Source of the DNA: Methylococcales bacterium
GTDB lineage: Bacteria; Pseudomonadota; Gammaproteobacteria; Methylococcales; Methylomonadaceae
NCBI GenBank assembly: GCA_028712795.1
Contig: JAQTPT010000038.1
Coordinates: 1-40,596, forward strand
DNA length: 40,596 nucleotides
Direction: 5' to 3'
Below are positions 1 to 7,528 of the stretch, piece by piece. A program made the translations under genes and the position numbers. The notes under the pieces are model-generated. The model ran no database searches. It had not been told where the DNA came from and saw only the letters and a list, made by a program, of their open reading frames with translations. The stretch's first letter is position 1. The number at the start of each line of letters is the position of its first letter.

Positions 1-155
1 GACGTACACATAGAGTGCTTGTTTGTGCAAGTCCTGCAACTTGACGCCAGGACGCTAAGGCTTGAAGCCTTGGAAATCAACGATGAGTAACGGCTATGGT
101 GGTAAAAACGAACTCCGAAACTTTAGTCTGTAAATTTGTGTGGTTTATTTATTTC
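1..155. other. left edge, unassigned
   Basis: I recognise no gene here. The stretch lies between the window edge and the point where the decayed IS5-type transposase stops being readable, so it may be sequence that replaced the 3' part of that element. It contains a short palindromic run around 60-71 (AGGCTTGAAGCCT). Nothing else can be supported. Confidence 0.3.
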
Positions 156-656
156 TTGTTACCTAAGGGCATTCTCTTCACGGCTATTACGTTGCTTGGG
201 GACTTCGATAAAGGTGGCATCAATCATCTAACCATCTCGCGCCACTTGGCATTGCTCCGCCAGTTGTTCATGAAACCGGGTAAACAACACTTCAATCAAG
301 TCTGGATCCTTGAGTCTTTCACGAAACTTCCACACCAGAATTCGAATCCGGCATTCGATTTTCTAATTGCAAACCCAGAAAACGCATGAAGCTAAATCGA
401 TCCCGAATCTGATACTCGATGCCATCATTCGATAAATTATGCAGTTGTTGGGGCACCAAAATCTTGAACATCAGCCTCACATAGCAGGGCTTAGAGCCCG
501 CCTGACTTTTTTGTCCTTTTCATGCACTCGTTTGAGCTCAGTTCGAAATGCTTCCCAGTCTATCCGGGCTTTCAGTCCCACCAAGGGGTCACCCATTTTG
601 GACAGTTGCGCGGATCTTTCTTCTGCTTCGAATAACTCAGGTTGGCGGTGTTTCAT
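156..656 (-). pseudogene. IS5-family transposase remnant
   Basis: Read on the minus strand from the ATG at 656, the translation starts MKHRQPELFEAEERSAQLSK, which resembles the N-terminus of IS5-family DDE transposases. The frame breaks near 500. It resumes in a second frame (LMFKILVPQQLHNLSNDG, then IEYQIRDRFSFMRFLGL) and shifts again near 330 (KFRERLKDPDLIEVLFTRF). It meets an in-frame TAG just before MIDATFIEVPKQRNSREEN, which is the first catalytic-Asp region of this family. Similarity ends near 156, so the remaining catalytic core is missing. With two frameshifts, a stop and a 3' truncation the copy cannot make transposase. No clear terminal inverted repeat was identified. Confidence 0.8.
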
Positions 657-828
657 GGGTCGATTCTCTATCTGTGAGCTCACTGTTATTATCTCATTTC
701 AGCGCCATTGCTTCTCGCCCAAAATCGCAGGGGGAGAAGATATTTTTAGAGATGCCCTTCATGATATATGAATGAATGATGAATCTAATGCGTCCAATAT
801 GGAAACAATCTATATATTCCAAGTATTA

Positions 829-857
829 TTGTCAACAATAAATATATTATGTATAGT
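829..857 (+). promoter_or_regulatory. sigma-70-like promoter of the 49-aa gene
   Basis: TTGTCA at 829-834 (one mismatch to TTGACA) is followed by exactly 17 bases and TATAGT at 852-857 (one mismatch to TATAAT). The predicted start of transcription is near 864, about 40 bases before the ATG at 904. The region is very AT-rich, so a chance match is possible, but the spacing is ideal and a terminator follows the gene. Confidence 0.55.
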
Positions 858-903
858 TAAGCTGTAGTTTAAAAACCTTTCAACTTTACATGAGAACTTA
901 CCC

Positions 904-1053
904 ATGAACGACCTACAAAAAGATATTTTAACCGCAGCGGTGTTTATCTCCGGCCTAGTTGGCTTTATTTCCGGCGAATTCATCATTTCATCCACACTCT
1001 TCGCATCCGCGGCCATTGCCAATAACGTCAACCTGAACTGTAAACGGGTCTAA
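904..1053 (+). CDS. small hydrophobic membrane protein, 49 aa
   Basis: This short open frame starts at ATG 904 and ends with TAA at 1051-1053. The protein begins MNDLQKDILTAAVFISGLVG. It has one long or two short hydrophobic stretches covering about residues 9-40, with small residues (G, A, S) throughout, and ends in a short basic tail (NCKRV). I do not recognise a named family and assign no function. The case for a real gene is its setting: a well-spaced promoter-like pair about 50 bases upstream and a convincing rho-independent terminator about 60 bases downstream, making a complete monocistronic unit. A clear Shine-Dalgarno sequence is lacking. Confidence 0.55.
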   Translation: MNDLQKDILTAAVFISGLVGFISGEFIISSTLFASAAIANNVNLNCKRV

Positions 1054-1111
1054 TCTGGACAATTTTCATGCGAATGATGCGCTCACCTCAAATACTTAAC
1101 CAAGCATCCTT

Positions 1112-1149
1112 AAAACTTCCAAGGCTTAGTCGTCTTGGGAGTTTTTTTC
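1112..1149 (+). terminator. rho-independent terminator
   Basis: The arms AAACTTCCAAG (1113-1123) and CTTGGGAGTTT (1134-1144) form an 11-bp stem with a single G-U pair and a 10-base loop. A run of T residues continues past the stem. It lies about 60 bases after the stop codon of the 49-aa gene on the same strand. Confidence 0.75.
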
Positions 1150-1510
1150 TTTTATGTTGCCCACTTGCTTAACAATCCGTTTAAAAGCCTCGCACTGAAA
1201 CACTATTGGCGGTTCTTGAAAAAATCTTTTTTATACCCTCAAATACCCTACCGTAACCAAGACCACCCCACCAAATCGCCATTTCAAAATGCCGATCTCT
1301 GTCTTGAAATTACAATAGTTAAAGGGCGTGATTAAAAGTAGGGTTTTTCATCAATTTTGTTCCCCCCCTGTTAAAAAATGAAAATTCTCACATAAACTTG
1401 GTTATCTTAGAAACGTTCACAAAATAACTATGGAAAGTGGAGTCAAGACATTGTATTTTATGATAAAAAAACCTTGTTCACAATTGTCAAAGCCAATCAC
1501 GCTTACGCGC
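1150..1510. other. gene-free AT-rich spacer
   Basis: I see no credible coding frame on either strand. The spacer separates the terminated small membrane-protein gene from the 3' end of the minus-strand aldehyde dehydrogenase. It has several homopolymer runs but no recognised repeat or RNA gene. Confidence 0.4.
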
Positions 1511-2950
1511 TCAACGGATCAGAAATCCGAGTATCCACTTCTGAATCTTCCGGCCATACGGAGGGTATATGAACTTCATGGAGTTCAGCTGATGCTTAAT
1601 CAGTACTGATTTGGCCTTGGACATCGTCAGAAACCCTTCATGTCCATGATACTGACCCATACCGGAAGAGCCAATACCACCAAACGGCAAATCGTCGATG
1701 CCGACCTGCATCACCGCTTCGTTGATGGCCATCGACCCGGCATGGGTTCGAGTCATCACACGCTCCTGTAAGGCTTTGTCGTAAGTAAAAAGGTACAATG
1801 ACAATGGTCGCGGTCGGCTGGCGATAAAGGCGAGCGCGTCTTCAAGCGAGTCATAAGGAAGCACTGGCAAGATTGGACCGAACATCTCCTCCTGCATGAT
1901 TTTCATGTCATCCGTCACCTCAGTAACCAGATGGGGAGTCATGCGATAAGTGCCATCGTCAATTATCTCCTCGCTTACCTTTTCAATGAGGGCGCCTTTC
2001 TTTCCTGCATCCAGCAGCCAGTCCTGTAATCGTTGGTAGTTACGCTGGTCGATCACGCTGGTGTAATCGGGATTAGCGTTCACGGTTGGATACATTTGCT
2101 TGAACGTGCTCTTAAATGCATCCAGGAAAGGCTTAACCTTGGCACGCGGAATCAAAACATAATCCGGCGCGAGGCAGGTTTGTCCGGCGTTGAGCGACTT
2201 GGCGAACACGATCCGGTCAATGATGTCATCCAGGGGGATGTCGTCGGCGATGATGACAGGCGATTTGCCGCCCAACTCCAAAGTAACAGGCGTGAGATTA
2301 TCGGATGCAGCGCGCATCACGAGCTTTCCAACCTGAACAGACCCCGTGAAAAGCAAATGGTCGAAAGGCACTTCGGAAAAGGCTTTGGCGACCTCCACTT
2401 CCCCTGTAATTACGGCAACACGATCTTCATCGAAACCCTTGAGCAGAATTTCACCGAGCAGTCCGGCGATATGCGGCGTACATTCGGACATTTTTATCAT
2501 CGCCCGGTTGCCTGCAGCCAACGCCGCAATGAGCGGTTCGATTGCAAGATTCAGGGGATAATTGAACGGTACCATAATTCCCACGACGCCAAGCGGTTGG
2601 TAGACGACCTTGGCACGCGCAGGCATAAACTGTAGTTCGACGTGGCGGGAACTCGGCTTTATCCATCGATTGAGGCGTTTAAGTACGTAATCAATGTGCG
2701 AAATGCAGGGCATGATTTCTGCGAACAGTGTCTCGTTGGCGGAACGCGAGGTGAAGTCGGCGCTTATCGCTTGCGTAATTTCATCACGGTGTTGCAACAG
2801 CATCGTCCTGAGCGTCTTCAGATGAAGTTTACGTTCTTCCAGTGTAGGCATAGGATCATTGACGAATGCCTGCTGTTGCCGACCGAATATCTGCTTGAGC
2901 CTGGCGAGCTCATCGCTGGACTCTTTGGATGGATTGGTTGTGTTTGTCAT
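1511..2950 (-). CDS. coniferyl-aldehyde-dehydrogenase-like NAD(P)-dependent aldehyde dehydrogenase
   Basis: A 479-residue soluble aldehyde dehydrogenase that oxidises an aldehyde to a carboxylate with NAD(P)+. The short length, the C-terminal hydrophobic tail and the opening region match the class-3-like branch that includes coniferyl aldehyde dehydrogenase (CalB). Visible landmarks are PFNYP near residue 128 (oxyanion-hole Asn130), FTGS near 201 (nucleotide binding), LELGGKSP with the general base Glu225, and GQTCLAP with the nucleophile Cys259. The substrate cannot be read from the sequence; long-chain or aromatic aldehydes are both possible. The ATG at 2950 has a strong AAGGAG site a few bases upstream, supporting this start. 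The gene appears monocistronic and lies divergent from the glxA-like regulator, with a phosphatase pseudogene between them. Confidence 0.88.
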   Translation of the reverse strand: MTNTTNPSKESSDELARLKQIFGRQQQAFVNDPMPTLEERKLHLKTLRTMLLQHRDEITQAISADFTSRSANETLFAEIMPCISHIDYVLKRLNRWIKPSSRHVELQFMPARAKVVYQPLGVVGIMVPFNYPLNLAIEPLIAALAAGNRAMIKMSECTPHIAGLLGEILLKGFDEDRVAVITGEVEVAKAFSEVPFDHLLFTGSVQVGKLVMRAASDNLTPVTLELGGKSPVIIADDIPLDDIIDRIVFAKSLNAGQTCLAPDYVLIPRAKVKPFLDAFKSTFKQMYPTVNANPDYTSVIDQRNYQRLQDWLLDAGKKGALIEKVSEEIIDDGTYRMTPHLVTEVTDDMKIMQEEMFGPILPVLPYDSLEDALAFIASRPRPLSLYLFTYDKALQERVMTRTHAGSMAINEAVMQVGIDDLPFGGIGSSGMGQYHGHEGFLTMSKAKSVLIKHQLNSMKFIYPPYGRKIQKWILGFLIR

Positions 2951-3011
2951 TGCGATCTCCTTAATTCGGTTGCTCCAAATGAACGAGGCTTAACCGTTCG
3001 CCTACCGACAC

Positions 3012-3039
3012 GTAGAGACGCAAAATATTGCGTCTCTAC
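3012..3039. repeat. 28-nt perfect palindrome GTAGAGACGCAA
   Basis: GTAGAGACGCAA (3012-3023) and its exact complement TTGCGTCTCTAC (3028-3039) enclose a 4-base loop. It sits about 60 bases upstream of the dehydrogenase start codon. Like several other palindromes in this window it opens with GTAG. No T-run follows on either side, so it is not an obvious terminator. A dispersed repeat is the likely nature. Confidence 0.6.
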
Positions 3040-3110
3040 CACAAACGGCTGGACATTAAGTTGAAAGCCTCAATTGCCTGGCGATTCTCGTAAGCAAAAA
3101 CCCGCTTCTT

Positions 3111-3515
3111 CTAATCCTTCTTCATATCCGCTACCGTCCTGCCTTTTTTGGAGCCTGGTCGAGCGCCTTATCAAGACGGCCAAAGTTTGAGTCACGGTCG
3201 CCCACTGAAGCATTTCAAAATCACCGTCGGAGTTGCCGAACGCAGCAATGGGTCAGCGACCGGTAAATTTTTGTATGCCTGCCGGTTTGCCGGCCTTGTC
3301 ATCAACAAAATCGATTTCAGGCAAACGTATCAATACTGGCTTGCCGTCAACCAGTTCATATTTCGTTTTAATACTGCTGCCGATCACCTGCTCGGCAGGA
3401 ACGCCAAAGGCTTTTTCTGTCCATGGACGCATAAACCCAAAGCCGCCGCCAGAATCGACGTAGGCCTTGAAGCCATTGGCCCGAAGAAAGTGAAGCGTTG
3501 GGTGGAGATTTGATT
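3111..3515 (-). pseudogene. HAD-superfamily phosphatase fragment
   Basis: The minus-strand translation contains HFLRANGFKAYVDSGGGFGF (motif II region of a HAD hydrolase) followed by IKTKYEL and LPEIDFVDDKAGKP. An in-frame TGA then interrupts it at 3253-3255. Reading through that stop gives PIAAFGNSDGDFEMLQW, the metal-binding motif IV of the family. After that the frame shifts twice: GRLDKALDQAP is in one frame and TVADMKKD before a TAG at 3111 is in another. The N-terminal half, with the nucleophilic Asp motif, is absent. The gene is therefore truncated at its 5' end and broken at several places. An Arg CGA to TGA change would explain the internal stop. Confidence 0.82.
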
Positions 3516-3842
3516 CATGTTGTCCTCTATAGTTTTTTTGATTTTCCGTTGCGAGATCTTGCAAAGTTCATTGCCGAACATCTGAAATGCGCTAAAGGCT
3601 TAATAACAAGGCATGAACATTTTGGCAGAAAAGGAGGGGAGTGTGTCGTTGTGTAAAAACTGGAACAGGAAGATTATAGAGGTGTATTCTTTGCCTTCAA
3701 GTGAAATACCATGAAACGATTGATTAGTTTATAGCGCCATTGTATTTGAATATTCAAGAAACAAGGTTATCAGATGCAATAGTTAGAACATTTAAAATGT
3801 TTCAGTGGTCTTGAACCCAACATTTCCAAGTCAGGAGGCTCC
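3516..3842. other. spacer upstream of the GlxA-like regulator
   Basis: No open frame with recognisable content is visible. The region separates the decayed phosphatase (minus strand) from the regulator (plus strand) and should hold the regulator's promoter. I could not pick a convincing -35/-10 pair. A strong AGGAGG ribosome site at 3833-3838 precedes the ATG at 3843. Confidence 0.4.
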
Positions 3843-4901
3843 ATGAACATCCCTTTTTCGCCGCCATCCGATAATCACAGTCCACAGATTCGTGTAACGA
3901 AAATACGGCGTGTCGGTATAGTCGCTTACCCAGGCATTGAGATTCTTGATGTTACCGGCCCTATGGAGGTGTTTGCGTTTGCCAATGTTTTACTGCAACT
4001 TTACGATTCTACTACTGAGCCCGCCTACGCAATAGAATTGTTTGCGGCAAAGCCGGGGCCACTGACTGCTTCATGCGGTCTGCAGATCATCGCCACCAGG
4101 GCATATAGCGATGTACAAGAAGAGATAGATACCTTGCTGATATCAGGCACGACTAATATTGACAATTTACTATGCGACCCTGAATTACAGGACTGGGTTC
4201 GAGCAATGGCACCCAAAGTCAGACGAATGGCTTCAGTGTGTACCGGGGCTTTTCTGCTTGCCGAAAGCGGCCTATTGGATGGCCTTCGGGCGACTAGCCA
4301 TTGGATGTTTTGCAACCGCTTGGCACGGGATTATCCTGCTGTTATTGTTGAGCCCGATCGGATTTTTGTGCGCGATGGCACTATTTCAACATCCGGCGGC
4401 GTCACCTCCGGTATTGATTTGGCATTATCAATGGTCGAAGAAGATTTGGGTAGTGAGTTGGCTTTGGAGGTTGCGCGCACTCTGGTGGTGTTTCTTAAGC
4501 GCCCCGGAGGACAAAGCCAGTTTAGCGCCTATCTAACCAGTAAGGCCAGCCGTCCTGAACTGAGAGATTTACAGGCCTGGATCATGGTTAATCTGACTAA
4601 AGATTTACGGGTAGAAACACTGGCGGGGCGTTTGTGTATGAGTCCCCGGAATTTTGCACGGTTTTTCCTGGCGGAAGCCGGCATGACGCCGGCCAAATTT
4701 GTGGAATTGGCGCGTATCGATGCGGCTCGCCATTATCTTGGCAGTACCCCTCTATCGATTGAACTTGTGGCTGACAAATCGGGTTTTGGAGACCCGGAAC
4801 GGATGCGCCGCGCTTTTATTCGCCAGTTGGGTGTTAATCCGCAAGGCTATCGTGACCGTTTCAGTGGCGCTAACCCACATTCAACAATCAAAGCTGCCTA
4901 G
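3843..4901 (+). CDS. GlxA/FtrA-family AraC-type transcriptional regulator
   Basis: A 352-residue cytoplasmic DNA-binding regulator. Residues about 20-210 form a DJ-1/PfpI-like sensor domain with the signature ASVCTGAFLLAESGLL, whose nucleophile-elbow cysteine is Cys133. Residues about 245-340 form a double helix-turn-helix AraC domain (AGRLCMSPRNFARFF, then VADKSGFGDPERMRRAFIRQ). This is the architecture of GlxA and FtrA regulators. The ligand is unknown; relatives respond to amines or other small molecules. AGGAGG at 3833-3838, four bases before the ATG, supports the start. It lies 71 bases upstream of the hypX-like gene on the same strand, so control of that gene or co-transcription is plausible but not shown. 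Confidence 0.88.
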   Translation: MNIPFSPPSDNHSPQIRVTKIRRVGIVAYPGIEILDVTGPMEVFAFANVLLQLYDSTTEPAYAIELFAAKPGPLTASCGLQIIATRAYSDVQEEIDTLLISGTTNIDNLLCDPELQDWVRAMAPKVRRMASVCTGAFLLAESGLLDGLRATSHWMFCNRLARDYPAVIVEPDRIFVRDGTISTSGGVTSGIDLALSMVEEDLGSELALEVARTLVVFLKRPGGQSQFSAYLTSKASRPELRDLQAWIMVNLTKDLRVETLAGRLCMSPRNFARFFLAEAGMTPAKFVELARIDAARHYLGSTPLSIELVADKSGFGDPERMRRAFIRQLGVNPQGYRDRFSGANPHSTIKAA

Positions 4902-4961
4902 ATTTAAAGGTAGACTGAGCAACACGCCTTTACGGTAATGGGGTGCCAAGAAAAATAATTC

Positions 4962-4966
4962 AGGAG
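4962..4966 (+). promoter_or_regulatory. ribosome binding site fixing the hypX start
   Basis: AGGAG lies six bases before the ATG at 4973. An upstream GTG at 4943 is in the same frame but has no such site and would add ten residues. HypX proteins characteristically begin with MRILLIST, which is what follows the ATG at 4973. Confidence 0.75.
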
Positions 4967-4972
4967 ATCACC

Positions 4973-7150
4973 ATGCGAATATTATTAATTTCAACTGCAT
5001 TTTCCGGACTAACACAGCGGTTTTATACCGAGCTTGAAGATGCGGGCTATACCGTCTCAATGGAATTACATTCAGGCGACATAGAACAGTTACTTGAAGG
5101 CGTATCTCTGTTCAAACCGGATTTGATACTGTGCCCATTCTTAACCAGGCGCCTCCCCAAAGAAATTTATGAAAACACTAAGTGCCTCATCGTCCATCCA
5201 GGCATCAAGGGTGACAGAGGCCCGTCTTCTTTGGATTGGGCCATTCAGAATGGCGAGGCGGAATGGGGTGTTTCCTTGCTGGAAGCCGCTGAAGAAATGG
5301 ATGCCGGTCCTATTTGGTCCAATAAAACCTTTCTCATGCGCCAGACAACTAAAAGCAGTATTTTCTACCGTGAAGTGACGCAAGCCGCAATAGACTGTTT
5401 GTGGGAGGTTTTAACTTATTTTGACGCCCCGGATTTCAAGCCCGAAGCACAGGACACCAGTAGGGCAGATTATACGGGTAAGTTACTGCCACCAATGAAG
5501 CAAGCCGATCGTGCAATCAACTGGAAAAAACATAAAACGGATGAGATTTTAAACCGGATTAACGCCGCTGATGGCAGCCCTGGCGTACTGGATGAAATTT
5601 ACGGAAAGCCCGTTTTTCTTTTTAACGCCCATAAGGAAACCCGTTTAACCGGTAAAGCGGGAGAAATCATTGCAACAGCCAATCACGCCATTTGCCGGGC
5701 GACCATAGACGGCGCCATCTGGATAGGACATTTAAAACCAAAACTGGCATCCGGCGCCAAAGGCATAAAATTACCCGCCGCTTTTGTGTTAAAAGACCTG
5801 TTGCCCAAGGCAAGCACCGGCGCTTCGACGTTGAAAAGCCTGTTATCCAAAACCATCAAACATATCGAAATCGATTATACAAAGCCGGGACGGCAGTTTC
5901 CCTGTCAGGAGGTTTGGTACGAACAGGATGGCGATGTCGTCTATATCTATTCGCCTTTTCACAATGGCGGTATGAGTACGGAACAATGCCAGCTTCTATT
6001 GTCGGTTTATCAGCGTGTAGCGACTTTACCGGTAAAAGTGATCGTCCTGATGGGGGGTGAAGAATGCTGGTCCAATGGTATTCATCTCAATCATATTGAG
6101 GCAGCAGCGAGTCCAGCTGATGAGTCCTGGTTAAATATCAATGCGATTGATGATCTAATCTACCAGATCATCACCACCCTGGATAAATTAACCATTTCCG
6201 CGGTTGCGGGCAGTGCCGGTGCCGGCGGGGCCATTATGGCTTTGGCTGCCGACAGGGTTTTTGTCAGGGAAGGCGTTATTTTTAATCCGCATTATAAAAA
6301 TATGGGCGATCTTTACGGTTCCGAGTACTGGACCTATTTATTGCCCAAGCGTGTCGGACTGGAAATGGCGACGTCATTGACTGAACAGCGCTTGCCCATC
6401 AGTGCCAAGAAGGCGTGGCGCATAGGTCTTTGCGATAAAGTGCTCGATAAAAATCATAGGATTTTTGCAGCCCAAATTAGACATCTGGCAAATTCCTGCG
6501 CTGCGGATAGCGAAGCGCTGCACTTATGTTTAAATGAAAAAGCCAAAGCGCGCTGTTATGACGAATCGCTAAAAGCGCTGGCTTCTTACAGAAAATTCGA
6601 ATTAACGCAAATGTATGCCAATTTTTATGGTAACGAGGATTACCACAACGCACGGAAACATTTTGTTTATAAAATAAACGAGGACAAAACAACACCTGAG
6701 AATATTGCCAGCCATCGCCGGAAAGAGGGATTAGCCAAACCCTCGTCAGGAAGTATGGTCCACTTCGTCTGGCAAGATTATTACCAAACGGGTGATGACC
6801 TGGTTGATAGTCAGCATAAAGATTTATTCGTTTTAGCTGATCAGTTAGTTTCTTCCATTAGCAGGGAAGAGCTGATTAAAAATAGCCGGCTGATATATGA
6901 GCATGTCAAGGAGCATTTTATAGTTGAAGAAAAACTAATGAAAAAGTCAGGCTTTAGAAACTATAAAGGCCATATAAGGGAACACAATATTATGCTAAAA
7001 AAACTGGCCGATATCGATCAGAAAATAGCAAATGATGAATGGAAGCAAAGTGAAATCGAGGAGTTTATGGATAAATGGGGCAAGCATATTATTCATTCCG
7101 ATATGGCCTTTGATGTTTACCAGAAAGAACAAAAAGTTGAAGCGATTTAA
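4973..7150 (+). CDS. hypX: HypX (formyl-THF to CO enzyme) fused to a C-terminal hemerythrin domain
   Basis: This 725-residue protein has a HypX core. Known HypX transfers the formyl group of 10-formyl-tetrahydrofolate to coenzyme A and decarbonylates formyl-CoA, giving CO for the active site of [NiFe]-hydrogenases in air-exposed cells. Residues 1 to about 280 are the formyltransferase-like half, with HPG at 75-77 and GDRGPSSLDW at 80-89. Residues about 300-570 are the crotonase-like half, with AGSAGAGGAIMALAAD near 412-427, LYGSEYWTYLLP near 447-458 and the family C-terminal YHNARKHFVYK near 557-567. Canonical HypX ends near there. Here a short linker leads to a bacteriohemerythrin domain (about 596-725) with His615, His648, Glu652, His667, His671, His705 and Asp710 at the spacings expected of the di-iron ligands. 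No hydrogenase gene lies in the window. Two small same-strand genes follow. Confidence 0.9.
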   Translation: MRILLISTAFSGLTQRFYTELEDAGYTVSMELHSGDIEQLLEGVSLFKPDLILCPFLTRRLPKEIYENTKCLIVHPGIKGDRGPSSLDWAIQNGEAEWGVSLLEAAEEMDAGPIWSNKTFLMRQTTKSSIFYREVTQAAIDCLWEVLTYFDAPDFKPEAQDTSRADYTGKLLPPMKQADRAINWKKHKTDEILNRINAADGSPGVLDEIYGKPVFLFNAHKETRLTGKAGEIIATANHAICRATIDGAIWIGHLKPKLASGAKGIKLPAAFVLKDLLPKASTGASTLKSLLSKTIKHIEIDYTKPGRQFPCQEVWYEQDGDVVYIYSPFHNGGMSTEQCQLLLSVYQRVATLPVKVIVLMGGEECWSNGIHLNHIEAAASPADESWLNINAIDDLIYQIITTLDKLTISAVAGSAGAGGAIMALAADRVFVREGVIFNPHYKNMGDLYGSEYWTYLLPKRVGLEMATSLTEQRLPISAKKAWRIGLCDKVLDKNHRIFAAQIRHLANSCAADSEALHLCLNEKAKARCYDESLKALASYRKFELTQMYANFYGNEDYHNARKHFVYKINEDKTTPENIASHRRKEGLAKPSSGSMVHFVWQDYYQTGDDLVDSQHKDLFVLADQLVSSISREELIKNSRLIYEHVKEHFIVEEKLMKKSGFRNYKGHIREHNIMLKKLADIDQKIANDEWKQSEIEEFMDKWGKHIIHSDMAFDVYQKEQKVEAI

Positions 7151-7217
7151 TAATCAATAAAGCAGTCAACTCTATCTGTTTTGAATAAATTTTATTTACA
7201 ACCCGAGGAGATAAGCC

Positions 7218-7433
7218 ATGAAAACAACAGATGAATACAGTCAAAAGCTTGTCGAGCTTATTGAACGCAGCGCCATGATAGATAGACTGGTGCAAAAATC
7301 ACGGCAAGCAGCGGCAGATGTGAAGCAAGAACTCGACGAGTTACGAGCCAAACAGCGGGAAACCACTCATATTTTGCATAAATTAGAAAACCCAAGCGGC
7401 AATGCCTGGGAAAATATCGGCGGCGGTGGTTAA
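7218..7433 (+). CDS. small helical (coiled-coil) protein, 71 aa
   Basis: I do not recognise this family. The 71-residue protein is highly charged and predicted almost entirely helical from about residue 5 to 57, with heptad-like spacing of Leu, Ile and Val (for example LVELIERSAMIDRLV, then VKQELDELRAKQ). It ends in a Gly-rich tail (ENIGGGG). There is no signal peptide, membrane segment or metal motif. CGAGGAG about nine bases before the ATG is a good ribosome site. It lies 67 bases after hypX and 95 bases before the P-loop gene, all on one strand, which suggests one transcription unit. A role as a partner of either neighbour is inference. Confidence 0.7.
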   Translation: MKTTDEYSQKLVELIERSAMIDRLVQKSRQAAADVKQELDELRAKQRETTHILHKLENPSGNAWENIGGGG

Positions 7434-7528
7434 ATCTTTGCGATATTCCAAGCAACACGATATGTTGAGTTTATGTTATGGATGGTTTAGGCTATTTCCA
7501 AGAATGATCACGGTCAGGACATAAACCG

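Noticed and set aside
810..1031. 73-residue minus-strand ORF
   Set aside because: It is antisense to the better supported 49-aa plus-strand gene with promoter and terminator.
4943..4972. GTG start for hypX
   Set aside because: There is no ribosome site, and HypX proteins start at the MRILLIST position, which has AGGAG at the right distance.
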